Assembly (NCBI GenBank): GCA_903850745.1
Contig: CAINMH010000029.1
Coordinates: 1-39,302, forward strand
DNA length: 39,302 nt
Direction of reading: 5' to 3'
DNA from: an uncultured bacterium
GTDB taxonomy: Bacteria > Actinomycetota > Actinomycetes > S36-B12
Part shown: positions 9,849-18,073 of the stretch, one piece after another
Numbering within the stretch: position 1 is the stretch's first letter
Layout of the letters: every line of letters starts with the position of its first letter
Made by a program: the position numbers and the translations under genes
The notes under the pieces: generated by a model
What the model was told of the DNA's origin: nothing
Database searches by the model: none
The model's input: only the letters and a program-made list of their open reading frames with translations

Positions 9849-11099
9849 ATGTCCTCCACGACCAGCCCATCCCTCGCGGGCGCCGCCCCGCTTGGGCCGC
9901 TGGTCCGCTCTGTACGCGTGGAGGCAAGCGGACTGCTTGAGCGCCTCCCAGCGGAGGGCGCTCTGGCGTGGGTCCGTGATGGACAAGGTCTCGTGGGCTG
10001 GGGCGTAGCCGCCCGCATTGAGGTCGCGGGAGCAGAGCGATTTAGCCGCGCCCAGCGCTGGTGGCAGGACTGGTGTCGCAATGCCCAGATCGAGGACGCA
10101 GTCGGAGTTCCGGGTTCTGGCCCCGTTGCCTTTGCCTCTTTCGCTTTTGACCCCGAGCCGGGTACCTCAACCGTGGTGGTGCCACGCGTCGTTCTAGGGC
10201 GACGTGGGGATCAGACCTGGATGACCATCGTTGGGGAGGCTCCGGAGGCTCTGCAAACGATTACAGAGCCGACCATTCCGGGTGTAGTCGAATGGTGCGA
10301 TGGATCCCGTCCCCGCGAAGATTGGCAGGGTGCCGTCGCAGAGGCAATCGCTCGTATCAATCGGGGTGAACTCGACAAGGTCGTGCTCGCCCGAGACATC
10401 GTGGGCGTTGCGCCTGAGGCCATCGACATTCGTTATGTCCTGCGCCGTCTCGCGCAGGACTACCCGAGCTGCTGGACGTTCAGTGTCGATGGGCTCGTCG
10501 GGGCCACCCCGGAGCTACTCGTCCGCCGCAGCGGCGACGACGTGACCTCCCGAGTCCTCGCAGGCACTGTCAAGCGACGCGGTGAGGCCTCCGTCGACGA
10601 AGGTTTGGCCCGGGCACTCCTCGGTAGCGACAAGGACCTCGAAGAGCACAAGTACGCAGTGCATTCTGTTGCCCGGGCGCTCGCTGCACACTGCACCGAT
10701 CTGAACGTCCCTGCGCGGCCGCACGTCCTGCGGTTGGCTAACGTGCAACACCTCGCCACGGACGTCACTGGTCGACTGGCGGACTCCGCCCCTGTGTTGG
10801 CGCTCGCAGCCTCACTACACCCGACAGCAGCCGTGTGCGGCACCCCGACCGAGCGAGCCCTAGCTCTCATCCGCGAAACCGAGGGCATGGACCGAGGTCG
10901 ATACTCCGGCCCAGTCGGTTGGTTCGACGCCCACGGCGACGGCGAGTTCGGCATTGCACTGCGATGCGCAGAATTCGACGGTGCGCGCGTTCGTGCTTTC
11001 GCTGGGTGCGGCATCGTGGCTGGATCAGATCCAGATTCTGAGCTTGCGGAATCCGCAGCGAAATTGCTGCCGATCCGCAACGCGCTCAGCCTCGACTAG
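9849..11099 (+). CDS. menF: Isochorismate synthase
   Basis: Converts chorismate to isochorismate, the entry step of menaquinone synthesis. The 416-residue protein has a variable N-terminal half and the chorismate-binding domain from about residue 155. Visible motifs are LDKVVLAR with Lys177 at the position of the general base, GATPELLV (218-225), the LAGTVKRRG stretch (238-245), [10 protein letters not shown] (324-333) and GRYSGPVGW (350-358). The absence of a pathway partner for siderophores and the men neighbours favour the menaquinone role over an entC role. Its TAG stop shares CTAG with the convergent esterase gene. Confidence 0.93.
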   Translation: MSSTTSPSLAGAAPLGPLVRSVRVEASGLLERLPAEGALAWVRDGQGLVGWGVAARIEVAGAERFSRAQRWWQDWCRNAQIEDAVGVPGSGPVAFASFAFDPEPGTSTVVVPRVVLGRRGDQTWMTIVGEAPEALQTITEPTIPGVVEWCDGSRPREDWQGAVAEAIARINRGELDKVVLARDIVGVAPEAIDIRYVLRRLAQDYPSCWTFSVDGLVGATPELLVRRSGDDVTSRVLAGTVKRRGEASVDEGLARALLGSDKDLEEHKYAVHSVARALAAHCTDLNVPARPHVLRLANVQHLATDVTGRLADSAPVLALAASLHPTAAVCGTPTERALALIRETEGMDRGRYSGPVGWFDAHGDGEFGIALRCAEFDGARVRAFAGCGIVAGSDPDSELAESAAKLLPIRNALSLD

Positions 11100-12052
11100 T
11101 GCAACGCCCGACGTAGCGCGTCAACGCGACCATTCCAGAGCCGCTGAGACAACTCAGCGTCAGGCGCAAACACCTCGGATGCGTGGTAGTGACCTGGATA
11201 CACGTGCAATTCGGTAGGAACTCCTGCCTGCATCAATCGTGTTGCGAACTCAATGTCTTCATCGCGGAAAAGATCTAGCTCACCAACGCCAATGTACGCC
11301 GGCGGAAGGCCGCTCAAGTCCGTTGCGCGGGTGCCAGCGGCGTAGGCATCTGCTTTCTTACCGCCGAGATACCACGCCCACGCCTGAATATTGCCCTCGC
11401 GATCCCAGATGCCCACGTCAGTGATCTCATGACTCGACGGGGTGACATTGCGATCATCCAGCATGGGGAAGATCGGCATCATGTACGACACCGTGGGATA
11501 ACCGCGATCCCGCGCCATCATCGCCATCGCGAGACAAAGAGCTCCTCCGGCACTCGCACCGTAGATCGCCAAACGGTTAATGTCGAAGTCAAGTTCCTCC
11601 GCATGCCGAGCCATCCACGTCAAGCCCGCGTAGCAGTCATCGACCTGTGCAGGGTAGGGATTCTCCGGGGCAAGCCGGTACGCACACGACACAACCACTG
11701 CGCCGACACGCTCACAGAGCAGGGACGCGGCAGCGTCCTCTCCTTCGATGCTGCCGAGAACCATTCCGCCGCCGTGGATGTAGAAAATTCCTGGCAAGGA
11801 CCCCTGCGCACCCTTTGGGCGATAAATGCGGACACGGGTGTCTGGTGCGCCATCGGGTCCGGTAATGCGTCGATCTTCACGTGTGACGCGATCATTAGGT
11901 GGGACTGCGGCAGCAACTGCCTCCTGCAGCCCGGCAACAACTTCACGGCGCTGCACAATGTCAGCAATCGCATTGAATCCACCAGGTATTGCTTCCAGAA
12001 GTGCATCCAAAGGGACACGTGACTCAGCATCAATTCGCGAACGATCCACCAT
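11096..12052 (-). CDS. Alpha/beta hydrolase, hormone-sensitive-lipase family esterase (copy 1)
   Basis: Predicted carboxylesterase of 318 residues. The oxyanion-hole motif HGGG is at 93-96 and the nucleophile elbow GASAGG (165-170) places Ser167. Asp260 (GELDLFRDE) and His290 (YPGHYHASE) complete the triad. The usual GDSAGG elbow reads GASAGG here. There is no signal peptide, so the enzyme is probably cytoplasmic; the substrate cannot be read from the sequence. It starts 6 nt after the stop of a paralogue that aligns with it without gaps through the whole catalytic core (same residue numbers 93, 167, 260, 290). No convincing ribosome-binding site beyond a GGGAAGTGAG stretch. Confidence 0.88.
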   Translation of the reverse strand: MVDRSRIDAESRVPLDALLEAIPGGFNAIADIVQRREVVAGLQEAVAAAVPPNDRVTREDRRITGPDGAPDTRVRIYRPKGAQGSLPGIFYIHGGGMVLGSIEGEDAAASLLCERVGAVVVSCAYRLAPENPYPAQVDDCYAGLTWMARHAEELDFDINRLAIYGASAGGALCLAMAMMARDRGYPTVSYMMPIFPMLDDRNVTPSSHEITDVGIWDREGNIQAWAWYLGGKKADAYAAGTRATDLSGLPPAYIGVGELDLFRDEDIEFATRLMQAGVPTELHVYPGHYHASEVFAPDAELSQRLWNGRVDALRRALH

Positions 12053-12058
12053 GACGAC

Positions 12059-13018
12059 TCACTTCCCAAAGGCGCGATTGAACGCGTCGATGCGTTGGGC
12101 CCAGATGCGATTAGAGAGTTCGACTCCGGGCGAGAAGATTTCCGACGCGTGATACGAGCCGGGGCTGACGTGTAGTTCGACTGGTACTCCGGCCTGCAAG
12201 AGCCGCGACGCAAATGCGATGGTCTCGTCGCGCACGAGATCCACTTCACCAACATCCATGTACGTGGGTGGGAAATCCGAAAGATCAGGGTTGCGCAGTG
12301 GCGCTGCATAACCGTCTGCGGCTTGACCTCCGAGGTACCACTCCCAAGCTTCGATGCTGGTCTCTCGGTCCCAAACCCCGATGTCCGTGATCTCGTGGGT
12401 CGACGGAAGCGTGCTGCTGTCGTCGACCATTGGGTACAGAGCCATACAAAAGGACACCTTTGGTGTCCCACGATCGCGAGCCAGCAACGACATCGCAATC
12501 GCGAGGTTGCCGCCCGCGCTGCCGCCGTAGACCGCAAGACGGTCTCGATCCAGACCGATTTCGTCGGCGTGCAGCCCGGTCCACTGCAGGCCCGCGTAAC
12601 AGTCTTCAATCTGAGCCGGATAGGGGTTCTCCGGAGCTAGCCGGTACGCCACCGAAACGACCACACACTGCACCTGCTCGCAGTACATCGCCGCGATTGC
12701 ATCTTCTCCATCGATGTTCCCGGTGCTCATCCCACCGCCATGTATGTACACAATGCCCGGAAGAACTCCGTCGACACCCGCAGGTCGGTAGATGCGCACC
12801 TTCGTATCTGGAGCACCGAGTGGGCCAGGGATCACACGATCTGTGGTGACGACACGATCATTGGCCGGCATGCCCTCTGCGCTGGCCGAGAGCACAGCGG
12901 CAAGTCGGGCCCTGCGCTCGATCGGATCATGAAAAGCTCCGAAACCACCCGGGACCGCTGCGAGAAGCGCATCTAAACCGGGCAGAGACGCACGATCAAT
13001 TTTGTCGCGGGCGCTCAT
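12059..13018 (-). CDS. Alpha/beta hydrolase, hormone-sensitive-lipase family esterase (copy 2)
   Basis: Paralogue of the downstream esterase, 319 residues, with HGGG at 93-96, Ser167 in GGSAGG, Asp260 (GEVDLVRDE) and His290 (SPGSYHASE). A GTG at 13033 would add five residues, but the ATG at 13018 has AGGAG 5-8 nt upstream and was preferred. It is the first gene of a two-gene unit with its own promoter, placed between menD and menF. Nothing in the sequence ties it to menaquinone chemistry; tandem duplication inside the men region is the simplest explanation. Confidence 0.88.
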   Translation of the reverse strand: MSARDKIDRASLPGLDALLAAVPGGFGAFHDPIERRARLAAVLSASAEGMPANDRVVTTDRVIPGPLGAPDTKVRIYRPAGVDGVLPGIVYIHGGGMSTGNIDGEDAIAAMYCEQVQCVVVSVAYRLAPENPYPAQIEDCYAGLQWTGLHADEIGLDRDRLAVYGGSAGGNLAIAMSLLARDRGTPKVSFCMALYPMVDDSSTLPSTHEITDIGVWDRETSIEAWEWYLGGQAADGYAAPLRNPDLSDFPPTYMDVGEVDLVRDETIAFASRLLQAGVPVELHVSPGSYHASEIFSPGVELSNRIWAQRIDAFNRAFGK

Positions 13019-13048
13019 CCACTCTCCTGACACTCGGGTAGAGCGTGA

Positions 13049-13077
13049 ACGCTAGTGAGCCTCGGTGTCCGGCACAA
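13049..13077 (-). promoter_or_regulatory. Promoter of the tandem esterase genes
   Basis: On the minus strand TTGTGC (13077-13072) and TAGCGT (13054-13049) are separated by exactly 17 bp. This would give a leader of roughly 25 nt containing the AGGAG ribosome-binding site of the first esterase. Unlike most promoters here, this one has a leader and a -35-like element. Confidence 0.45.
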
Positions 13078-13117
13078 GGGATATGACCTATTCAACATCG
13101 CGGAGGCAGTCCAAGGG

Positions 13118-13134
13118 GGCACGACGTCCGCGCC
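13118..13134 (-). terminator. Weak hairpin downstream of menD
   Basis: The minus-strand RNA GGCGCG-GACGT-CGUGCC can form a 6-bp stem with one G-U pair 16 bp after the menD stop. There is no U tract, so it may only attenuate transcription between menD and the esterase genes. Confidence 0.25.
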
Positions 13135-13149
13135 GTGAGACGAAGGCTC

Positions 13150-14841
13150 CTAGAGACTTCCAGCGATGTGGCGAATCTGCTGTGCCTCTACCTCGCGCGA
13201 CTCCACTCGAGCCACCACGACATGCACTCCGCCTGCTGCTCGCGATGCCGCTAGCGCGCCAGCAAGCGACGCAACATCGTGAACTTCCACCACTGTGACA
13301 CCAGGTGCGATAAGAGAAGCAGCGATATCGGTCCCATGCGGCGTCCCGAATACGCGCTCAAAATCAACCTCGAACTGTGGAGCCGCCTGCTCCAATACGG
13401 AGAAGATGCCGCCACCGTTGTTATCAATCACGACGTACACGAGATTGGGGTGACGCTCACCAACACCAGCGAGGAGACCATTGCGGTCGTACAACGCAGT
13501 GAGGTCCCCTAGAACACAGATCGTGAGTGCGTCGTTGAGCTGCTGTCCGTGCGCGTGCGCAGCTCCCCAGGCCATCGACACGATGCCATCGATGCCAGAC
13601 GTGCCTCGGTTGCCGATGACTCGACTGCGGATCGAGCCGGCAAAAGTCGAGAGGTGACGGACCGGCCATGATGGGCCGCATACGACCAAGTCGTCAGGCT
13701 GCAGGCCACGTGTGACCTCTCGAATGGCAGTGGGCCCGGTAAATGACTTCGCATTGTCAAGCGCGTTATTTACGATAGTGACGACAGAATTGTCAGCGTT
13801 GACCCATCCTTCAAGCCACTCTGGATCGCGATGGGCGCCTGAAGCGAGCGGGACCTCTGACAGCACAACCACTGCGCTACGAGATGGATCTGAAAGTGCG
13901 GAAAGCGGCCGAGGATCGACCGCAACATGGGTGCGGGATAGCGCAATCAGCCGAGCCACCGAACGATGAAGTCCAACTCTCCCGATGGTCAGGACAATGT
14001 CGGGTGAGTGCGCAACGAGAAACTCGTCATCATCAAGTATCAACGATCCATGCCGAAGGGATTGCGGCAAGTGCGTGCAGTTGCCGGAAGGTTCAGAGAT
14101 AACTGGCCAACCCATGGCCCCCGCGAGGTTGCGTACGAGGTGTGGGACAGACGAGTCGTCGTGATCACCGACCACAATCACGCCGCGAGTAACAGGAACG
14201 TCACCAACGTGATCTTGAAGAACACCATCGGGCGCTACTCGACCACGACGATCGCGCACCCACGGAAGGCGACCAGCCCGACCACTGGGAATCTCCCCAG
14301 AATCGTCAGCCGATGGAACAAGTGGATCTGCAAACGGAACATTGAGATGAACTGGGCCTGGGTGCTGTTCGTCGCGTGCAACAGCGAGTGCGCGAGCCAC
14401 AATGGAACGCACGTGCAAAGCGTCAGACACATCCACTTGCACATACCAACGAACTGATCCACCGAAGAGGTGCTGCTGTTCAATTGTCTGGTTTGCTCCA
14501 ACGGCTCGCAGAGTCGGCGGCCTGTCGGCCGTCACCGCTATGAGTGGCACGGCTGAGTAGGACGCCTCCACAATTGCCGGATGCAGATTGACAGCGGCCG
14601 TGCCAGACGTCGTGACAACCGCCACCGGACGACGCTGAACTTTCGCAATGCCGAGTGCAAGGTAGCCCGCGGAACGCTCATCAAGTCGGACATGAAGTGT
14701 GATGTGACCGGCCCGTTCGGCCTGAGCCAATGCCAGGGCCAGTGCCGCCGAACGAGAACCAGGGGCTAGGACGACATCAGTCGTGCCACCACGGATGAGT
14801 TCGTCAACCACCGCACGGGCTGTGCTCGTCGACTCGTTCAT
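13150..14841 (-). CDS. menD: 2-succinyl-5-enolpyruvyl-6-hydroxy-3-cyclohexene-1-carboxylate synthase
   Basis: Thiamine-diphosphate enzyme that joins isochorismate and 2-oxoglutarate in menaquinone synthesis. The 563 residues show VLAPGSRSAALALA near the N-terminus, LDERSAGY (53-60) with the catalytic glutamate Glu55, a central domain, and the TPP/Mg motif in the C-terminal domain, running from GDLTALYD to DNNGGGIFS. Length matches the family. It begins 24 nt after the menC stop, so menC and menD are probably one transcript; the only upstream purine run is GAGAGAG. Confidence 0.95.
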   Translation of the reverse strand: MNESTSTARAVVDELIRGGTTDVVLAPGSRSAALALALAQAERAGHITLHVRLDERSAGYLALGIAKVQRRPVAVVTTSGTAAVNLHPAIVEASYSAVPLIAVTADRPPTLRAVGANQTIEQQHLFGGSVRWYVQVDVSDALHVRSIVARALAVARDEQHPGPVHLNVPFADPLVPSADDSGEIPSGRAGRLPWVRDRRGRVAPDGVLQDHVGDVPVTRGVIVVGDHDDSSVPHLVRNLAGAMGWPVISEPSGNCTHLPQSLRHGSLILDDDEFLVAHSPDIVLTIGRVGLHRSVARLIALSRTHVAVDPRPLSALSDPSRSAVVVLSEVPLASGAHRDPEWLEGWVNADNSVVTIVNNALDNAKSFTGPTAIREVTRGLQPDDLVVCGPSWPVRHLSTFAGSIRSRVIGNRGTSGIDGIVSMAWGAAHAHGQQLNDALTICVLGDLTALYDRNGLLAGVGERHPNLVYVVIDNNGGGIFSVLEQAAPQFEVDFERVFGTPHGTDIAASLIAPGVTVVEVHDVASLAGALAASRAAGGVHVVVARVESREVEAQQIRHIAGSL

Positions 14842-14865
14842 GTTGTGACTCTCTCATGCATGCCG

Positions 14866-15882
14866 TCATGCCACCAGATGACCGACAGCATCGGATGCTC
14901 CGTTTTCCCATGCGGCAGCAAGGCGATCTCGCCAAGCGGCCGCTCCCCCTTCGGGCAGGCGATCTCGGGCCTCGAGCAGGGCGTCCAGATCAGGTGCCAC
15001 CCGAACAACAGAAAGGACTCCATGCGAAGGGACCATCGGCCGGGAAATCACGTCGGCCTGGAGCAAGGCCCCGGTCCCGAGACCACATGCTCTTTCGGGG
15101 AGCAGGGCAGCGAGCGCAAGCCCCGCGCTGAGTCCAACAGCCGAGTCGAGACTGCCGCTCACCACCACATCGATCCCCACGCGCTCTACGAGTTCGAGGC
15201 ACCTACGCACTCCACCGAGCGGTGCCACTTTCATAATTGCTACGTCTACCCGTCCACGAAGGTCCTCCACCTTGTCCGACCAACGAATGGACTCATCGGC
15301 CGCAATCGCAATGTCGGTCTGCCGACGTACCTGCTCTAACTCAGCAAGTGACGCGCATGGTTGCTCGACGTATTCCAACCCATAGGCCGAAAGTCGCTTG
15401 AGCGACCTCACCGCGTCTTCCACCGTCCATGCCCCGTTGGCGTCGAGTCGAATCATGCCGACGCCTCGACCAGCAACGGAGTCCAGCGCGTCACGTACAG
15501 CGGCAACGCGTGCCTCGTCATCAAGGCGGGTCTGACCAGACTCTGCAACCTTGACCTTGATAGTCGTGCATCCCCGCTCGAGAACCGCCTCGCGAGTCAG
15601 CGCAGCAGCATCGTCCGCCGACACCGCCGGGATGATCGCGTTGACTAGAACCGATGTACGTAAAGGGTCGGGCCATGTGCCATATGAAGCCTCCACAGCT
15701 GCAGCAAGCCACCGAGCGCTCGCAGCGTCGCTGTAGTCAGGAAAAGGTGAGAACTCACCCCAACCACTCGGCCCACGTAACAGCAATCCTTCGCGCTGAG
15801 TAGTGCCACGGAATCGCCTTCGCAGAGGCAGCGCGAAAGGCACCGCTTCACGCAACAACGTCGCCAGAGCCGGATCTGTCAC
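14866..15882 (-). CDS. menC: o-Succinylbenzoate synthase
   Basis: Enolase-superfamily dehydratase that makes o-succinylbenzoate from the MenD/MenH product. In the 338-residue protein, Lys109 and Lys111 (KVK), the metal ligands Asp147 (DAN), Glu173 (EQP) and Asp196 (DES), and Lys218 (IMK) follow the family order. The frame is open much further upstream, across the menE start, but the GTG at 15882 leaves the normal 22 or so residues before RFRG, as in other actinobacterial MenC proteins. That GTG overlaps the stop of an 8-codon upstream ORF. A longer form from ATG 15954 cannot be excluded. Confidence 0.9.
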   Translation of the reverse strand: MTDPALATLLREAVPFALPLRRRFRGTTQREGLLLRGPSGWGEFSPFPDYSDAASARWLAAAVEASYGTWPDPLRTSVLVNAIIPAVSADDAAALTREAVLERGCTTIKVKVAESGQTRLDDEARVAAVRDALDSVAGRGVGMIRLDANGAWTVEDAVRSLKRLSAYGLEYVEQPCASLAELEQVRRQTDIAIAADESIRWSDKVEDLRGRVDVAIMKVAPLGGVRRCLELVERVGIDVVVSGSLDSAVGLSAGLALAALLPERACGLGTGALLQADVISRPMVPSHGVLSVVRVAPDLDALLEARDRLPEGGAAAWRDRLAAAWENGASDAVGHLVA

Positions 15883-15905
15883 GAGACTCGAACGCCGCTG
15901 TTCAT
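15879..15905 (-). CDS. Candidate 8-codon leader ORF coupled to menC
   Basis: An ATG at 15905 preceded by GAGGAG with a 5-nt spacer opens a frame of eight codons (MNSGVRVS). Its TGA overlaps the menC GTG as GTGA. The menC start has no ribosome-binding site of its own, so ribosomes ending the small ORF could re-start at menC. The encoded peptide shows no obvious attenuator codons. It could be a chance frame. Confidence 0.35.
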   Translation of the reverse strand: MNSGVRVS

Positions 15906-15939
15906 CGATACTCCTCAGACGCTTTACAGGTACGTCCCC

Positions 15940-15952
15940 TAACCTAGCTGTC
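15940..15952 (+). promoter_or_regulatory. Leaderless promoter of menE
   Basis: TAACCT (15940-15945) is followed by AGCTGTC (7 nt) and the menE ATG. No Shine-Dalgarno sequence is present, so the mRNA probably starts at the ATG. Confidence 0.5.
15941..15946 (-). promoter_or_regulatory. Candidate -10 box for menC-menD
   Basis: TAGGTT on the minus strand (15946-15941) would start transcription near 15934, giving a leader that contains the GAGGAG site and the small ORF before menC. It overlaps the opposing menE -10 box almost completely. Confidence 0.35.
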
Positions 15953-17143
15953 ATGACCACCCGCGCACTCGTGCGCATCCCCGTCGCTCCCGGACCGCGT
16001 GGCGTACAGGACCTCATCGCCGCGCTGCCCGAAGCCTTCGACGGCATTCCCATAGCGCCCGTACCGGTCACCTCTGTGACGGTGTCGGATACGTATGTCG
16101 CGCAGATTCTGCAGGCGATCCGACCCGAGATCGCCCTGGAGAGCGACGGTGTTGCTGTTGTTCTCACCACAAGCGGTTCTACCGGCTCGCCACGCGGGGT
16201 ATTGCTCAGCGCCACGGCTCTCGCTGCGTCGGCTCAGGGGGCCGCAGAACTCGTCGGGATACCGGTGGCGGAGAGTGCCTGGCTCGTCGCTATTCCAGTG
16301 ACCTCCGCAGGTGGCTTCGCAGTAGTTGTTCGATCATGGCTGGCCGAATTCGAGCCGGAGACACTTCCGTCCGTGGGCGGTGCGATGCCCTTCCGTACAG
16401 CGGACTTCGTCGCCAGCACCCGCCACCTCGCTCAACGTGCAAGCGGTCGAGCGCTCCTCACATCGCTCGTGCCCACTCAGTTGGCTCGAATCCTTGATGA
16501 TGTGGAGGGTCGATCGGTGCTCCGTGAGTATTCAGCCATTCTGGTGGGCGGGGCACGGTTTGATAGCACTATTCGAGAGCGGGCTCAGGAAGCCGGCGTC
16601 AATGTGTTGTCGACTTATGGACTCACTGAGACCTGCGGCGGCTGTGTCTACGACGGCAAGGCATTCCCAGGCGTCGATGTCCGCATTGCTCCCGATGGCG
16701 AAGTACTCGTGCAGGGAGACGTCGTGGGCCTCGGCTACCGCTTGGATCCTGCTCTAACTGCCCAACGCTTCATTGACGGATGGCTGCATACCGGTGACAT
16801 CGGATCGATAGAAGAAGGAACTCTCAGCATCGTGGGTCGTCGGGATGACATCGTCACCGTTAAGGGTGTCAACGTCGCTACGGGCGCCGTCGAACGCGTC
16901 ATCTGCGCGATTCCCGGAGTTGACGCATGCGCTGTCATCGCAACTCCGCATCCGATCGACGGTCACCGGCTCTCCGCCTTCATCGTTGCGCAACAGGATC
17001 TCGCAAGAACCATCACGGCCACCGTCGCTCAGCAGCTCGGACCCGTTGCTGCACCTTCGAGCATCTCGACGATAGCCTCGCTGCCGGTACTTCCAAACGG
17101 CAAGACAGACCGCGCAGCACTCGCAGCGCGGGCAAATGATTGA
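15953..17143 (+). CDS. menE: o-Succinylbenzoate-CoA ligase
   Basis: AMP-forming acyl-CoA ligase that activates o-succinylbenzoate for ring closure to the naphthoquinone. The 396 residues include the phosphate-binding loop TTSGSTGSPRGV (72-83), STYGLTETCGG, WLHTGDIG, the hinge GRRDDIVTVKGVN and the C-terminal lysine motif LPNGKTDR. The N-terminal domain is shorter than in general acyl-CoA synthetases, as is usual for actinobacterial MenE. The ATG at 15953 is supported by the promoter box 7 nt upstream; an in-frame extension to 15803 would lie over menC. menA follows after 12 nt. Confidence 0.93.
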   Translation: MTTRALVRIPVAPGPRGVQDLIAALPEAFDGIPIAPVPVTSVTVSDTYVAQILQAIRPEIALESDGVAVVLTTSGSTGSPRGVLLSATALAASAQGAAELVGIPVAESAWLVAIPVTSAGGFAVVVRSWLAEFEPETLPSVGGAMPFRTADFVASTRHLAQRASGRALLTSLVPTQLARILDDVEGRSVLREYSAILVGGARFDSTIRERAQEAGVNVLSTYGLTETCGGCVYDGKAFPGVDVRIAPDGEVLVQGDVVGLGYRLDPALTAQRFIDGWLHTGDIGSIEEGTLSIVGRRDDIVTVKGVNVATGAVERVICAIPGVDACAVIATPHPIDGHRLSAFIVAQQDLARTITATVAQQLGPVAAPSSISTIASLPVLPNGKTDRAALAARAND

Positions 17144-17155
17144 GCAGGAGGCGTA

Positions 17156-18073
17156 GTGGCAACAGCCGCTGAGTGGTGGCATGGTGCCCGACCCAGGACA
17201 CTCCCTGCTGCAATCGCACCAGTGTTCGTCGGAACTGGCATCGCGATGGGTGCTGGCGCGGTGAATTGGATGCGAGCCGGACTCGCATTGGTAGTCGCCC
17301 TACTCCTGCAGGTCGGCGTGAACTACGCCAACGACTACAGCGACGGAATTCGTGGCACAGACCAGGCACGAGTCGGACCTGTGCGCCTAGTAGGCCAAGG
17401 CAGAGCAACACCAAAAGCTGTTCGCACAGCGGCTTTGCTCTCGCTTGCGAGTGCCGGCGTCATTGGGGCCCTACTCATCACACTTACTGGCGAATGGTGG
17501 CTCTTCATCGTTGGCGCTGCCTGCATTGCAGCCGCATGGTTCTACACCGGAGGACGGCGACCATACGGTTACCTCGGACTCGGCGAGGTTTTCGTGCTCG
17601 TCTTCTTCGGAATTGTGCCGGTCGTCGGCACCGCCTACGTACAGATGGCGCAGATGCCTGTTTTGGCTTGGATCGCAGGCGTCGGAGTCGGACTGGTCTC
17701 TTGCGCGATTCTCGTCACCAACAACTTGCGTGACATCCCATCAGATGCTGCGAGCGGGAAAATCACTCTCGCAGTCCGACTCGGTGACCGCGGCACTCGC
17801 GTCTTATACATCTGCTTAGTCTCCGCCGCACTACTCGCGGTGCCCGTCCTTGCGGGAATATGCGTTGCCAACGTCGGTTCTGGGAGCGGTTGGTGGCCAC
17901 TTCTTGCGCTGGCTAGCTTCATCCAGGCGATAGGTCCACTAGGTCTTGTCGCTGGCGGGGCCAAGGGACGCGATCTGGTCCCGGCTCTCAAAGGCACCGG
18001 AACTTTGCTCCTTGTCTATGGAGCGCTATTGGGGTTGGGGCTAGCACTCGGTGGAGTCTCACCTTCTTGGTGA
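17156..18073 (+). CDS. menA: 1,4-Dihydroxy-2-naphthoate octaprenyltransferase
   Basis: UbiA-family membrane prenyltransferase that attaches the polyprenyl tail to 1,4-dihydroxy-2-naphthoate. The 305-residue protein has about nine hydrophobic segments and the two aspartate-rich motifs, NYANDYSDGIRG in the first cytoplasmic loop and NNLRDIPSDAASGK in the second. The start is GTG at 17156 with a perfect AGGAGG (17146-17151) 4 nt upstream, placed in the 12-nt gap after menE. The 3' end overlaps the convergent DUF4229 gene by 58 bp. Confidence 0.94.
   Translation: MATAAEWWHGARPRTLPAAIAPVFVGTGIAMGAGAVNWMRAGLALVVALLLQVGVNYANDYSDGIRGTDQARVGPVRLVGQGRATPKAVRTAALLSLASAGVIGALLITLTGEWWLFIVGAACIAAAWFYTGGRRPYGYLGLGEVFVLVFFGIVPVVGTAYVQMAQMPVLAWIAGVGVGLVSCAILVTNNLRDIPSDAASGKITLAVRLGDRGTRVLYICLVSAALLAVPVLAGICVANVGSGSGWWPLLALASFIQAIGPLGLVAGGAKGRDLVPALKGTGTLLLVYGALLGLGLALGGVSPSW

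Noticed and set aside
11620-12609. A 329-codon minus-strand frame crossing the two esterase genes
   Set aside because: It is out of frame with both esterases, which have complete catalytic motifs and good starts; the frame has Ser/Arg/Cys-rich composition typical of a shifted reading.
15883-15954. MenC starting at ATG 15954, overlapping the menE ATG in CATG
   Set aside because: It would add 24 residues before the conserved start of the family and place the start inside the menE promoter; the GTG at 15882 fits the family length better.
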